Source of the DNA: Lentisphaerota bacterium
GTDB lineage: Bacteria > Verrucomicrobiota > Lentisphaeria > Victivallales > Victivallaceae
Direction of reading: 5' to 3'
Assembly (NCBI GenBank): GCA_015061605.1
Contig: SUWH01000004.1
Span: forward strand, 44,884-108,883
DNA: 64,000 nucleotides
Shown here: in pieces, positions 42,340-51,846 of the stretch
Layout of the letters: each line of letters starts with the position of its first letter
How positions within the stretch are numbered: position 1 is the first letter of the stretch
Position numbers and translations under genes: made by a program
The notes under the pieces: model-generated
Databases searched by the model: none
What the model saw: only the letters and a program-made list of their open reading frames with translations
Told to the model about the DNA's origin: nothing

Positions 42340-44676
42340 TCACTTATCAGCAGATTTTTCTTTTTCGGCGATTTTTTCACGGTCGACCGCAGAAACCTGT
42401 CCTTCGACCCAGCCGTCATCCAGCGGGTTGTCCACCCGGCTGCCAAGGTCACGGAACAGTCTTCTCATATCTCTTATGCCGCCCCACATGAACCAGACCG
42501 TTGAAAAAACTCCGACGGCAACTCCGACCACCGCAATGGTGATAAAGAAGAACCAGTTCCATGCCACGGTCGACAACGGCGAAATCGCATTCCATACTGC
42601 AACACCGACAAAGGCGATGACAAACTGCCAGATGATCGCATATCCGAAAACACTCCATGCGATGATCCGGTCTCCTTTAGTGTAATCCGGAGTGATACCG
42701 ACCAGACGGGAGATGATGCTCTTTTTTGCCGCCGGTTTGGCAGATTTTTCATCGGCATATTCCCCGCGGTGAAGCAGACGGTCGAGATTATAGGATTCCC
42801 GGCGGCCGCAGAAAGAACCGATAACGTAAGCAGCAATACCGATGATCATTGCAATAAAGGATATTTCATAGCTGTTGATCGGGAACTTGTCTGCCGACAT
42901 CTCCCAGACGACCAGCGGAGAACACCAATGGGTCACAAATTTGAATATGGAATTAATACCGTCAAGCAGCCCGTTGCTTTCCAGGAAAGGATAGATGGTG
43001 CTTGACCAGGTGCGCTGGCAGAAGAAGCCGAAAAATGCCGTCCCGGATCCGCAGATAAGTGAAGCAAACGCTCCTTTGGTATTGCCCCAGCGGGTGTAAA
43101 GTCCGCCGATGATGATGGGCCCTGCCGCGCCCTGCCACAGAGCGCAGGTGATATTGATAAACATGGTAATATAATCCAGCTGTGCCAGAAAGAATGATGC
43201 CGCAAAGAAGAATCCGGCAACCACCAGCGACATCGCGCGCAGCCAGAAAAGGTGTTCTTTCTTTTCAAAAGGCCGGCTGCGCAGCGGCATCACCACATCC
43301 TGAACGATGGTACTTGCCGCATTGAAAATTCTGCTGTCGTCAGTCGAAAGCAGCAGCATCGCCATCATCAGCAGAAATACACCGAAAATTCCCGGCGGCA
43401 GTTCCTTACTCAAAATCACCGGGGTCATCACCTGATAATACAACGTGCGGAACTCCTGAAACGTTGCACTGTTTTCACCGCGGATGGCGGATTTTTCATC
43501 TTTGGAAAGCTCCGTCGGAGATGCCGCGATCTTACGCTCGGCATCCGCACTCAAGGTGTTGCGGACCGCTTCAAAATAAGCTGTATCGGCATTGTGCTTG
43601 CGGGAATATTTCCCCTCCGGCAGCGCGACCGGCAGAGCTTTGACTGCGCCCATCGCCTCTTTGCGCACCGCAGGATCTTCAATAAGTTCAGTTGAAATAC
43701 GGTTCACCAGCTCTTCACGGATGACGCGGGATTTTTCTGCAAAGGGTTTGCCCTGCATGATGGTGATGACAAAGAGAGCGATCATGGACATCATGGTCGT
43801 ACTGAAACCAATGCGCCATGCGCCGAGGATACCCGCCATTTTCTGTTCGTGCGGAGTCTTTCCGGAACCGGAGGTATCGTTGCCGATCCATGCGCCGCGG
43901 TTGAGGATCCGGCTGGTGATCAGCACGATGAGTGCAAACAAATTGAAGTCGCGCAAAGACTGGATATCATTCGGATTGATGAAGCTTTCTCCGGCAACCC
44001 GGTTGACCAGCACCGGAGCGATGTCATTGTTCCAGGAAAGTTCACTCAAAATAAAACAGGTCATGATCACAAAGATCGGATAGCTCATCAATCCCTGCAA
44101 GGCATCGGTGACTAAAAGTGAAATACGTCCGCCCGGCCAGATGAGCAGCAGAGCCAGCACCAGCAGAAAAAACATCATTACAGGGAAAGTGTTCCATTGG
44201 ATACCGAGGAAAGTAAAGCTCATCGGAATACCCAGCATGTAGATAAAAAAGCGTGCCGCCACCGCAGGACCGATGGTGTTTGCCATTGCTTCAGAGATGG
44301 TACGCAGCGCGGCGGCAATGATACGGAACGGACGGTTGTAACGCATCTCCAGAAACTGTCCGAGCGACAGACTGCGGGTCTGGCGGTAGCGGTAAAGCAC
44401 AAATCCGGTAAGAGAAAGAAAAATCGTCACCGGGATGAGCAAGTTGTTCCAGAAAGTTATACCAAGCCCGCTCTGATACTGGGATTCAACCAGTGAAATC
44501 ACGGTGATAACCGACATTGCCGCCGACATATCTCCAACGGAGATCACATAACGTCCGGCGACCCGTCCGGCGGCGAGGAAGTCCGCCACTCCGCGCACAT
44601 AGCGTTTGGAATAAAACGCCAGAAAAAATACTGCTGACAACGGCAGGATTACGATGATCCAATCTATCCAATGCAT
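42340..44676 (-). CDS. Large sodium:solute symporter family protein
   Basis: The 778-residue protein has the SSS fold: WIDWIIVILPLSAVFFLAF at the start, AAGRVAGRYVISVGDMSAAMS in the first core helix and about 13 or more membrane segments. A soluble insertion of about 100 residues (roughly 320-425, Glu/Lys/Ala-rich) interrupts the helices. The C-terminus has extra helices and a charged tail. Many such long SSS proteins transport sugars or acids with Na+; the substrate cannot be read here. The fragment at 1-166 derives from a close relative. Confidence 0.85.
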   Translation of the reverse strand: MHWIDWIIVILPLSAVFFLAFYSKRYVRGVADFLAAGRVAGRYVISVGDMSAAMSVITVISLVESQYQSGLGITFWNNLLIPVTIFLSLTGFVLYRYRQTRSLSLGQFLEMRYNRPFRIIAAALRTISEAMANTIGPAVAARFFIYMLGIPMSFTFLGIQWNTFPVMMFFLLVLALLLIWPGGRISLLVTDALQGLMSYPIFVIMTCFILSELSWNNDIAPVLVNRVAGESFINPNDIQSLRDFNLFALIVLITSRILNRGAWIGNDTSGSGKTPHEQKMAGILGAWRIGFSTTMMSMIALFVITIMQGKPFAEKSRVIREELVNRISTELIEDPAVRKEAMGAVKALPVALPEGKYSRKHNADTAYFEAVRNTLSADAERKIAASPTELSKDEKSAIRGENSATFQEFRTLYYQVMTPVILSKELPPGIFGVFLLMMAMLLLSTDDSRIFNAASTIVQDVVMPLRSRPFEKKEHLFWLRAMSLVVAGFFFAASFFLAQLDYITMFINITCALWQGAAGPIIIGGLYTRWGNTKGAFASLICGSGTAFFGFFCQRTWSSTIYPFLESNGLLDGINSIFKFVTHWCSPLVVWEMSADKFPINSYEISFIAMIIGIAAYVIGSFCGRRESYNLDRLLHRGEYADEKSAKPAAKKSIISRLVGITPDYTKGDRIIAWSVFGYAIIWQFVIAFVGVAVWNAISPLSTVAWNWFFFITIAVVGVAVGVFSTVWFMWGGIRDMRRLFRDLGSRVDNPLDDGWVEGQVSAVDREKIAEKEKSADK

Positions 44677-44693
44677 TGCACACCCCGCTGATA

Positions 44694-45596
44694 TTACCGG
44701 ACTTTGATTGCAGAAACTTCAAAGACCGGCGGAGTTTTCACCGCCTTGTAATCGCCGCTTACTTCAAACTTTTTACCGCTGTCGGTCAAGGTCAGGAGTT
44801 CTTTCTGAATTTCCGGAGTTTTGCCGGTGATGAAAGCCTGATTTTTACCGTTGGGCTGATCGAGAAAAGCGATGGCAGTTTCTTCGCTTTTGGCATACTG
44901 CCACTTGACAGCAACTCCGGTCATGGTTTTAAGCGGGGCGGCGGTGGCGGTTTCCGGAATGGGAACAGCATCTCCGGGCTTGGCAACGATTTTGGCAGTT
45001 TCCGGAGCAGTTTCAACTTTGACTTCAGCTTTAACTTCCGCTTTGGTTTCCGGGACTTCGGCTTTCACTTCAGCAGCGGGAGTTTCAGTTTTGACCTCAC
45101 TTTCAGCGGCAGTGACAGGAATGCCTTTTTCGTCAAATTTGCTCCGGTCAAATTTGACACAGATGGCGGCGACATAAACTTTCAAATCAGCCGGAGGAGC
45201 GATCCGCACCCAGCCGTTGCGCCGTTCATCGAGTCTTTTCACCACAGCACCTTTGGGCAGAATGCCGTAAGTGGGAGCGGAAACATCCATTCTGGAACGC
45301 ATATTGAGTTCACCGGTGAGTTTTCCTTCAACATTGACCCGGGCCTCGGAAACATATATTTTCAAATTTTCCGGAGCTTTCAACTCCAGCCAGTTTCCGG
45401 CGATGCGGATGATCTCCACCTCCTGACCGGCATTCAATCTTCCCGTCACCGGGTGACGCAGACCGGGGCCGAGGCGGACATTCAGAAAATCACTGACATT
45501 GACCGTTCCTTTGACAGTTGCAGCTTCCGGCACTGATTCCGCCGCATAAAGCGAGGAAATCGCAACGGCACTCAAAAGTAAAAACAGTTTTTTCAT
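44694..45596 (-). CDS. Secreted protein with two bacterial SH3-like domains
   Basis: The 300-residue protein has a signal peptide (MKKLFLLLSAVAISSLYA) and two SH3b domains: TVNVSDFLNVRLGPGLRHPV with NWLELKAPENLKIYV, and ELNMRSRMDVSAPTYGILPKG with GWVRIAPPADLKVYV. A Lys/Glu/Ala/Val low-complexity linker (about 165-205) and an OB-like C-terminal part with FITGKTPEIQKEL follow. SH3b domains often bind peptidoglycan. It is 17 bp upstream of the symporter gene. Function unknown beyond likely cell-wall contact. Confidence 0.8.
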   Translation of the reverse strand: MKKLFLLLSAVAISSLYAAESVPEAATVKGTVNVSDFLNVRLGPGLRHPVTGRLNAGQEVEIIRIAGNWLELKAPENLKIYVSEARVNVEGKLTGELNMRSRMDVSAPTYGILPKGAVVKRLDERRNGWVRIAPPADLKVYVAAICVKFDRSKFDEKGIPVTAAESEVKTETPAAEVKAEVPETKAEVKAEVKVETAPETAKIVAKPGDAVPIPETATAAPLKTMTGVAVKWQYAKSEETAIAFLDQPNGKNQAFITGKTPEIQKELLTLTDSGKKFEVSGDYKAVKTPPVFEVSAIKVR

Positions 45597-45649
45597 AACA
45601 TTCTCCTTGAAAATTTTCCGGTTTAAGTATACATTACCATAAATGTAGC

Positions 45650-46654
45650 ATGAAAATATCTGTGGTGCAAATGAAAAATGAAAAAAAATCCGATTTAGGC
45701 GGATATTTAAGCGATTTTATCAGTTGTCTGCAAAATGAGCGCAACGCTTCAGAGCATACAATCGCCGCGTATACAGCAAGTTGTATAGAATTCGCGCAAC
45801 GCGTCCGCTCAAGTGATGCAAGTTTCAATGACTGGCAAAGTGTCGACCGCGAACAGGCAAAATCTTTTATTTCCGCCCTTTACGAAGCAGGAAACAGCAA
45901 ACGTTCCATTGCAAGGAAAATTTCTGCTTTGCGGAGCTTTTTCCGTTTTCTCAACCGCACCGGCGCCGTTCAAATCAATCCATTTGCCGCACTGCCGCCG
46001 CTGAAAGCGGATAAACCGCTGCCGAAAATCATGAGCATAAATCAGATCGACACGCTGATCCAGGCGGTAATTTCCACCTGGGCGGATGCGATCGCTTCCA
46101 AACGGGTGCGCTCCGAAGTTGGTGCAGAATTTTCCTGCGCCCGGGACAAGGCGATAATTGAAGTCATCTACTCCGGAGGCTTGCGTATCAGCGAAGCAAT
46201 AAATATAAATTACGGCGATATCGATCTGTCAAGCGGAGTGGTAAAAGTGCGCGGCAAAGGTAAAAAAGAACGGCTCGCCGCGCTTGGACGCCCGGCAGTG
46301 AATGCGCTTTGGGAATATCTTGATTTACGCAGTTCACTCGGACTGGGAGGACGTGACCGGGCAAGTGCGCTCTTTCTCAATCAGTCCGGCACCCGGCTTT
46401 CCGCCCGTTCGTTTCAACGGGATCTGAAAAATTATCTGCTCACAGCCGGACTGCCGCCGGATCTCACTCCGCATAAACTGCGCCACTCCTTTGCCACACA
46501 TTTGCTCGATGCCGGAGCTGACTTGCGCAGTGTACAGGAACTTCTGGGACATGAAAATTTATCCACGACCCAGATCTACACCCACGTCAGCGCAGAACGT
46601 CTACGTAAGGTCTACACTGAATCCCACCCGCTGGCACGGCGGAAAAAATCCTGA
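45650..46654 (+). CDS. Tyrosine recombinase, XerC/XerD-like
   Basis: The 334-residue recombinase has the N-terminal SAM-like core-binding domain (NERNASEHTIAAYTASCIEF) and a catalytic domain with Arg179 in SGGLRISEA, Lys205 in RGKGKKERL, His276 and Arg279 in HKLRHSFATHLLD, His301 in GHENLST and the nucleophile Tyr310 in QIYTHV. It resolves chromosome dimers at dif. About 20 residues more than usual lie before Arg179 (141-163). The start is uncertain; ATG 45671 is also possible and neither has a strong ribosome site. Divergent from the SH3-domain gene and followed by hrpB after 21 bp. Housekeeping use is more likely than integration. Confidence 0.88.
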   Translation: MKISVVQMKNEKKSDLGGYLSDFISCLQNERNASEHTIAAYTASCIEFAQRVRSSDASFNDWQSVDREQAKSFISALYEAGNSKRSIARKISALRSFFRFLNRTGAVQINPFAALPPLKADKPLPKIMSINQIDTLIQAVISTWADAIASKRVRSEVGAEFSCARDKAIIEVIYSGGLRISEAININYGDIDLSSGVVKVRGKGKKERLAALGRPAVNALWEYLDLRSSLGLGGRDRASALFLNQSGTRLSARSFQRDLKNYLLTAGLPPDLTPHKLRHSFATHLLDAGADLRSVQELLGHENLSTTQIYTHVSAERLRKVYTESHPLARRKKS

Positions 46655-46675
46655 TTTCTGCGGAGTTGAATTTTT

Positions 46676-49135
46676 ATGCTGAAAGATTTCTCCCGTCTTC
46701 CCGTATCCGGATTTCTGCCGGAAATATGTTCTGCCGTGCAAACATACCGCAACTGTATCGTCAGTGCCGCCCCCGGTGCCGGAAAAACCATGCTAGTTCC
46801 GGTCGCACTCAAGGCACATTTCCCCGGCAAAGTCCTGCTGGTCGAACCCCGCCGTATCGCCGCCAAAGGTGCGGCTTCGGGGATCGCCGCGATGCAGGGT
46901 TTTCAACTTGGGAAAGAGGTCGGCTTCAAGGTGCGCGGCGAAAGTATGGTCAAAGCTGACACCGGGATCGTTGCCGTTACCGGCGGTATGATGCTCAATA
47001 TTTTACAGAATGATCCGGAACTCAACGGTTTTGAAGTGGTGATTTTTGATGAATTTCACGAGCTCGGAGCTGAACAGGAGCTGGTCTTTGCCCTGCTCGA
47101 TGAGGTTCGGCAGGTGTTCCGGGAAGATTTGAAAGTGGTCATAATGTCCGCTACTCTTGATGATGAGATTTTGCAGAAATTATCCGGGTTTCCGCTGATA
47201 AAAGTTCCGGGCCGGGAGTATCCGGTGGAAATATCCTGCCGCGAAATATCCGGCGGATTTCATGAGCTGCCCGCCGAATGTGCAAAAGCTTGTCTGCAAG
47301 TACTGAACCGCACCGATGCCGGAGATATCCTGATCTTTCTCCCCGGCAAAAATGAGATCGACCGCTGCGCCGCGCTGTTGGAAAAAGCCGTACAGAATGC
47401 CGTCATAATGAAACTCCACGGGGCGTTACCATTGAGCGAACAGAGCCGCGTGCTGCGCCCGTTGACTTCCAATCAGCGCAAGATCGTCCTTGCCACCAAC
47501 ATCGCCGAAAGCAGTTTAACCATCGAAGGAGTCACTCATGTCATCGACAGCGGCTATGAACGCAAAATGCACTTTTCCCCCGGTATGGGGATGCCGGTGC
47601 TTGAAGCATGCCGGATCAACCTTGCTTCCGTCATTCAGCGAACCGGCCGCGCCGGACGTACCGCCCCCGGAACTGCGCTGCGCTTGTGGAGCAAACAGGA
47701 GGAAATGGGTTTCCCCGCACGTCAAATACCTGAAATCGCCAGCAGCGACCTCTGCCGTACCGTGCTGGAAGTCGCCCATTGGGGGACGGAATGCAGTAAG
47801 TTGAACTGGCTCAATCCCCCTCCTGAATCAGGCGTCGCCGCCGCAGTTCAAACTCTGACCGCCCTCAACTTGCTCGACCGGGACGGAACGCTCACTCCAG
47901 CCGGAATGAAAGCGGCAGAACTTCCCGTACACCCCCGTCTGGGAGCGATGCTGGATTTTGCTTCACAGTGCGATGCATTACCGCTTGCCTGCGAGATCGC
48001 CGCCCTCATCGAAGAGGGAGTCGCGCTGAAAATCCGTGACCGGCAGAATTGCGACATCCGTGATCTGCTCACCATCTGCCGCAAAGAATCAAACCGTTTC
48101 CCAGGTTTCCGGCAGAGTTTGACCCGACTTCAACAAATGTTCCATTGCCAAACTCCGGCAGACAACAGCGAAATGGCGGGTATCCTCATCGCCCGCGCCT
48201 ACCCCGAATATATCGGACGCGCCAAAACGCTTCACAGCAACCGTTATATTTTGACCGGAGGACGCACAGCAATGATCGATGAAAATGATGAATTGCGCAA
48301 AGAAGAATTTCTCGCCATCGCCGGAGTAAGTCTCAATTCCGGCAAGGATGCCGCCGTCACCCTCGCCGCGCCCTTGACTTTGGAAGATATTTCAACTTAT
48401 TTCAAAGCGCATTTTATCGAAACCGAAGAACTTACATTTGATGAAAATACCGGCAGAGTTTCCGGCGTAAAATTGTGTAAACTTGGTTCCATGGTCATAT
48501 CTTCCACACCATTTACGCCCGATGCCGCCCTGACCGGCAATGCGGTATTATCCAGTGCATTGCACCGCAAATTTGAATTCATTGCCTCCGGCAGTGCCGC
48601 GTCCCGCTTTCTTGACCGGGTGCGCTTCGCCCGCCGCAGCGGCGATGATACCATGCCCGACTGGGAAGAGGAAAACTTCAAACTCCTCCTTCCGGAAATT
48701 GCCGCGCCTTATTTGAATCAGGTGAAAAACTTCAACACCCTCAAACAGCTCAACTGGCTGGAAATTTTGAGATCCGCACTGGATTACTCCACCTTATCCA
48801 CGCTCAATTCAACCTGCCCGGACAAATATCATACTCCGGCAGACACCGAAATAGCTATCGACTATTCCGGAGAACAACCTACCTTGCAAGTGCCTTTGCA
48901 GCAGCTTTACGGCGAAACCGTCCACCCCTGTGTCGGGAAAAACCGTCTGCCTCTGCGCCTTGAACTCCTCTCCCCCGCCCGCCGCCCGGTGCAGATAACC
49001 TGCGATCTCCCCGGTTTCTGGCGCGGCAGTTGGAGTCTGGTGCGTACCGAGATGCGGAGCCGCTACCCCAAGCACGACTGGCCAGAACACCCCGAAACCG
49101 TCCCTGCCCGCCGTTATTCGGTCAAAAAGCGGTAG
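46676..49135 (+). CDS. hrpB: ATP-dependent RNA helicase HrpB
   Basis: The 819-residue DExH helicase has Walker A SAAPGAGKTMLVPVAL, DEFHE as motif II, SATLD as motif III, the C-terminal helicase domain with LVLATNIAESSLTIEGVTHVIDSGYERKM-type segments and QRTGRAGRTAPG as motif VI, then the HrpB-specific C-terminal part ending in a basic tail. The size is normal for HrpB. Its cellular role is not settled. It lies 21 bp after the Xer recombinase gene. Confidence 0.92.
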   Translation: MLKDFSRLPVSGFLPEICSAVQTYRNCIVSAAPGAGKTMLVPVALKAHFPGKVLLVEPRRIAAKGAASGIAAMQGFQLGKEVGFKVRGESMVKADTGIVAVTGGMMLNILQNDPELNGFEVVIFDEFHELGAEQELVFALLDEVRQVFREDLKVVIMSATLDDEILQKLSGFPLIKVPGREYPVEISCREISGGFHELPAECAKACLQVLNRTDAGDILIFLPGKNEIDRCAALLEKAVQNAVIMKLHGALPLSEQSRVLRPLTSNQRKIVLATNIAESSLTIEGVTHVIDSGYERKMHFSPGMGMPVLEACRINLASVIQRTGRAGRTAPGTALRLWSKQEEMGFPARQIPEIASSDLCRTVLEVAHWGTECSKLNWLNPPPESGVAAAVQTLTALNLLDRDGTLTPAGMKAAELPVHPRLGAMLDFASQCDALPLACEIAALIEEGVALKIRDRQNCDIRDLLTICRKESNRFPGFRQSLTRLQQMFHCQTPADNSEMAGILIARAYPEYIGRAKTLHSNRYILTGGRTAMIDENDELRKEEFLAIAGVSLNSGKDAAVTLAAPLTLEDISTYFKAHFIETEELTFDENTGRVSGVKLCKLGSMVISSTPFTPDAALTGNAVLSSALHRKFEFIASGSAASRFLDRVRFARRSGDDTMPDWEEENFKLLLPEIAAPYLNQVKNFNTLKQLNWLEILRSALDYSTLSTLNSTCPDKYHTPADTEIAIDYSGEQPTLQVPLQQLYGETVHPCVGKNRLPLRLELLSPARRPVQITCDLPGFWRGSWSLVRTEMRSRYPKHDWPEHPETVPARRYSVKKR

Positions 49136-49211
49136 AAACAGCATTTTTTTCATTGAAAATTTTCGTATTCCCGGATATATTAAACCAAAACCAGATTTAT
49201 TTGAGGTCATC

Positions 49212-51056
49212 ATGTCAAAATTTTTAACAGGAGCAGTTGTAATCATGTTTAGTGCCGCATTGAGTGCCGGGGTCGTACGGATAAATCCGGTTCCGGATTG
49301 CCGGGATCAGAAGTATTGGAACGATTTCAAAAAGCACCCGCAATATGAAGCTCTGATGAAACGTGCCGGAGAAATGGTTCAGGAGATACCGGAGTCTCCC
49401 CTGCCGCTTTATCTTGAGTGTTCGCAGACCGGCAACCGGGTCAACTATGAGAAACGCTACTTCAAACTACGCCACTTCGGTCCGCTGGTCGCCGCATACT
49501 GCACCACAAATGACTTCAAATATCTCAAAAATATTGAAGCACGCATCAAAGTCATCCTTTCACTTCCGGCGTGGGTACTGCCCGCCCATGACCGCCAGCT
49601 CAAAGGCTACAAAGGCGAAGAGGTGGTAGTAGATCTCTTTTCCGCAAATCTTGCGGGCGAACTTGCTTCCGTACTGGCGATCATTGAACCGGTGATGGAT
49701 AAAGCTCTCGTTTACCAACTGCGCAAAGCGGTTTTTCACCATGTGATCACCCCGATCGAAGAAGCTGTCGAAGGCAAATGTTCTCCCGACCGCTTCTGGT
49801 GGCTCAACGGCAGCAACAACTGGAACCCGGTCTGCAAGCAGGGAGTCATCACCGCCATTTTGAATATCGGTATGGAAAAATCCCGTATCGAAAAGATCCT
49901 CAAACTCTTTTTCGACAACTTTGAGGGCTATTTCAACAGCTTCGGCAGCGAAGGCTACTGCGATGAAGGCATGGGCTACTGGGGCAGCAGCTGCGGCGAA
50001 TATCTCATCATCGCTTCGCTGTTGAAACTCTATGACAACCGCGATGTACTTTCAACGGAACCCCGGATGCTCAAAGCGGTCATGTATCCGGAAAATATCA
50101 TGATGGCCCCCGGCTTCTATCCGGCGTACACCGACTGTTACATCTATGCCCGGCCGTCAAAAGAGACCTTGCAGCTCCGGAATATCCTGCTGGGAAAACG
50201 CAAAGGTTTCAGCAGCGATCTGCCGGCAGGAGATTCACTTGCCGCGCTCTGCCGCCGTCTGGCTTACCCGATCGACGACACCCCGGTCACAGTGAAGAAC
50301 GATGCACCGTTTACGGCATTCACCGAAGCCGGATGCTTCGTGGCGCGCCAGACTGCCGCATCTCTGATGTCAGTATCATTCAAAGGCGGACACAACCGCG
50401 AATCCCACAACCACAACGATGTCGGCACCTATGTCATCGCCGTTGACGGCGTACCGGTCGTACTTGATCCGGGCGGCGAAATCTACACCGCCCGCACTTT
50501 CGGCCCCGGACGTTATGAATCCAAACTGCTCAGCAGCTACGGTCACAGCGTTCCCCGGATCAACGGCAAACTGCAAACCAACCGGGTCGGCGGCGATGCT
50601 TTCAATCCGCCGGAAAATCTCACTCCGGTCAAAGATATTCAGGGTATTCTGCTCAAGCACGAATTTTCTGCAGATCACGGCATGGCCAAGTTTGATATTT
50701 CCCGGGTCTACAACCACGTTCCCGGTATCAAAAAACTTGAACGCACTTTTTACTTTGACCGCAAAAACGGCGGCAGTTTTCTGGTTTCGGATGAAGCGGA
50801 ATTCAATGAAGCATCTGAATTTGAAAATGCGGTCATCACTCTCGGCACAGTCAAGGAACTCGGAAATAATCAATATCTTATCACCTGGAAAGATAAATCA
50901 CTCAAATTTGAAGTCAGAAGTTCCGTGCCTTATAAATTTTCCACTGACACCATCATGGAGAACACTTATCATAAACTGCCGGTCTGCCGGCTGGCGTTCA
51001 CCGCGGAAAAAAGTAAAAATATAAAAATGGATATCGTCTTTACTCCGGTAAAGTAA
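49212..51056 (+). CDS. Secreted heparinase II/III-family protein
   Basis: The 614-residue protein has a signal peptide, an N-terminal alpha/alpha toroid (with SPDRFWWLNGSNNWNPVC and DEGMGYWGSSCGEYLI) and a C-terminal beta-sandwich opened by FKGGHNRESHNHNDVGTYV, VPVVLDPGGEIYTA and HSVPRINGK. These are the diagnostic segments of heparinase II/III-like polysaccharide lyases; the His/Asn-rich NHND motif holds catalytic and metal residues. It likely cleaves uronate-containing polysaccharide. No sulfatase is next to it. A Dabb-domain gene follows after 23 bp. Confidence 0.85.
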   Translation: MSKFLTGAVVIMFSAALSAGVVRINPVPDCRDQKYWNDFKKHPQYEALMKRAGEMVQEIPESPLPLYLECSQTGNRVNYEKRYFKLRHFGPLVAAYCTTNDFKYLKNIEARIKVILSLPAWVLPAHDRQLKGYKGEEVVVDLFSANLAGELASVLAIIEPVMDKALVYQLRKAVFHHVITPIEEAVEGKCSPDRFWWLNGSNNWNPVCKQGVITAILNIGMEKSRIEKILKLFFDNFEGYFNSFGSEGYCDEGMGYWGSSCGEYLIIASLLKLYDNRDVLSTEPRMLKAVMYPENIMMAPGFYPAYTDCYIYARPSKETLQLRNILLGKRKGFSSDLPAGDSLAALCRRLAYPIDDTPVTVKNDAPFTAFTEAGCFVARQTAASLMSVSFKGGHNRESHNHNDVGTYVIAVDGVPVVLDPGGEIYTARTFGPGRYESKLLSSYGHSVPRINGKLQTNRVGGDAFNPPENLTPVKDIQGILLKHEFSADHGMAKFDISRVYNHVPGIKKLERTFYFDRKNGGSFLVSDEAEFNEASEFENAVITLGTVKELGNNQYLITWKDKSLKFEVRSSVPYKFSTDTIMENTYHKLPVCRLAFTAEKSKNIKMDIVFTPVK

Positions 51057-51079
51057 ATTATAACGATTTGGAGAAAATT

Positions 51080-51376
51080 ATGGTACGTCATGTTATTTTG
51101 TGGGAGCTGAAAGAGGAATTTTCAGCTGAAGAAAAAGCGGTCATCAAACAGGATATCAAAAACGCTCTCGAGGCCCTCGCCGGTGTCATTCCCGGATTGG
51201 TTTCCATCACCGTCAATATCAACGGATTGCCCAGTTCCAACGCCGATTGTATGCTCGATTCGGTCTTTGCCGACGAAGCCGCGCTTCAGGCGTATCAGAA
51301 ACACCCGGCACATCAGGAAGCGGCAAACACCAAAGTCCGCCCCTTTGTCGCCAAACGGCTCTGTCTGGACTTCTGA
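51080..51376 (+). CDS. Dabb (stress-responsive A/B barrel) domain protein
   Basis: The 98-residue protein starts MVRHVILWELKEEFSAEEK, the Dabb signature of a small dimeric ferredoxin-like barrel, and has YQKHPAHQEAANTKVRPFV near the end. GGAGAAAATT precedes ATG 51080; an upstream in-frame ATG lacks this. It follows the heparinase-like gene and is probably co-transcribed. Enzymatic role unknown. Confidence 0.8.
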   Translation: MVRHVILWELKEEFSAEEKAVIKQDIKNALEALAGVIPGLVSITVNINGLPSSNADCMLDSVFADEAALQAYQKHPAHQEAANTKVRPFVAKRLCLDF

Positions 51377-51640
51377 ACCGGCATGAGCCGGGACAGGTTG
51401 CCGCCGGACTCCTGAAAATCACACACAGCTGTCTCATAAAAAACAACCGACGGCGGCGCATTGCGGGCAATCTCGCGCCTTGCTTCGCTCGCCGCTTCCG
51501 GCTTCGTTATACTACGCCGCGACAAGCGGTCACCATGTAAGTCCACCCTGTCCCGCCGAAGCCTCGTGCGGAGGCGGATGCATCCGCCGACTGGAAACAG
51601 GCAGTTTCGAGCGCAACTGCTTCGGGCAGGAAAATCTGCC
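51377..51640. repeat. GC-rich hairpin-dense gap upstream of guaB
   Basis: The gap 51377-51846 first holds several hairpins: CCGGC-ATGA-GCCGG (51379-51392), GCCTC-GTGCG-GAGGC (about 51561-51575) and the 16-bp perfect palindrome GGCGGATGCATCCGCC (51573-51588). Composition and style match the other repeat-rich gaps, though the exact GCGATATCGC motif is absent. No convincing gene is seen. From 51640 the sequence becomes AT-rich and carries the guaB promoter. Confidence 0.65.
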
Positions 51641-51764
51641 AAAATCACTTTTTCAAAAATCAAATTTCTCTCGCTTGAATGCAGAGGGAATACCCGCTTT
51701 TTGAAAAATTATGGGATATCTGTGAAAATCACAGTAAAATGTACGGATTTTTTCTGTTTCAAGG

Positions 51765-51793
51765 TTGAAAATTTGCCATTTAAGGTGTATTTT
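51765..51793 (+). promoter_or_regulatory. Sigma70-type promoter of guaB
   Basis: TTGAAA (51765-51770), 17 bp, TATTTT (51788-51793), leaving a ~47-nt leader. An unused AAAGGAG lies in the leader at about 51800-51806, and GAGG about 12 bases before the ATG may serve as ribosome site. Confidence 0.6.
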
Positions 51794-51846
51794 ATACAAA
51801 AGGAGTATAATCATTACAAACCCAAATAATGAGGTAGCAGAATATC

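Noticed and set aside
45650..46654. Integrase of a mobile island or integron
   Set aside because: Length, motifs and the hrpB neighbour fit a housekeeping Xer recombinase; no att sites or cargo adjoin it.
51794..51846. Riboswitch before guaB
   Set aside because: The leader is under 60 nt, with no purine or other known riboswitch core.
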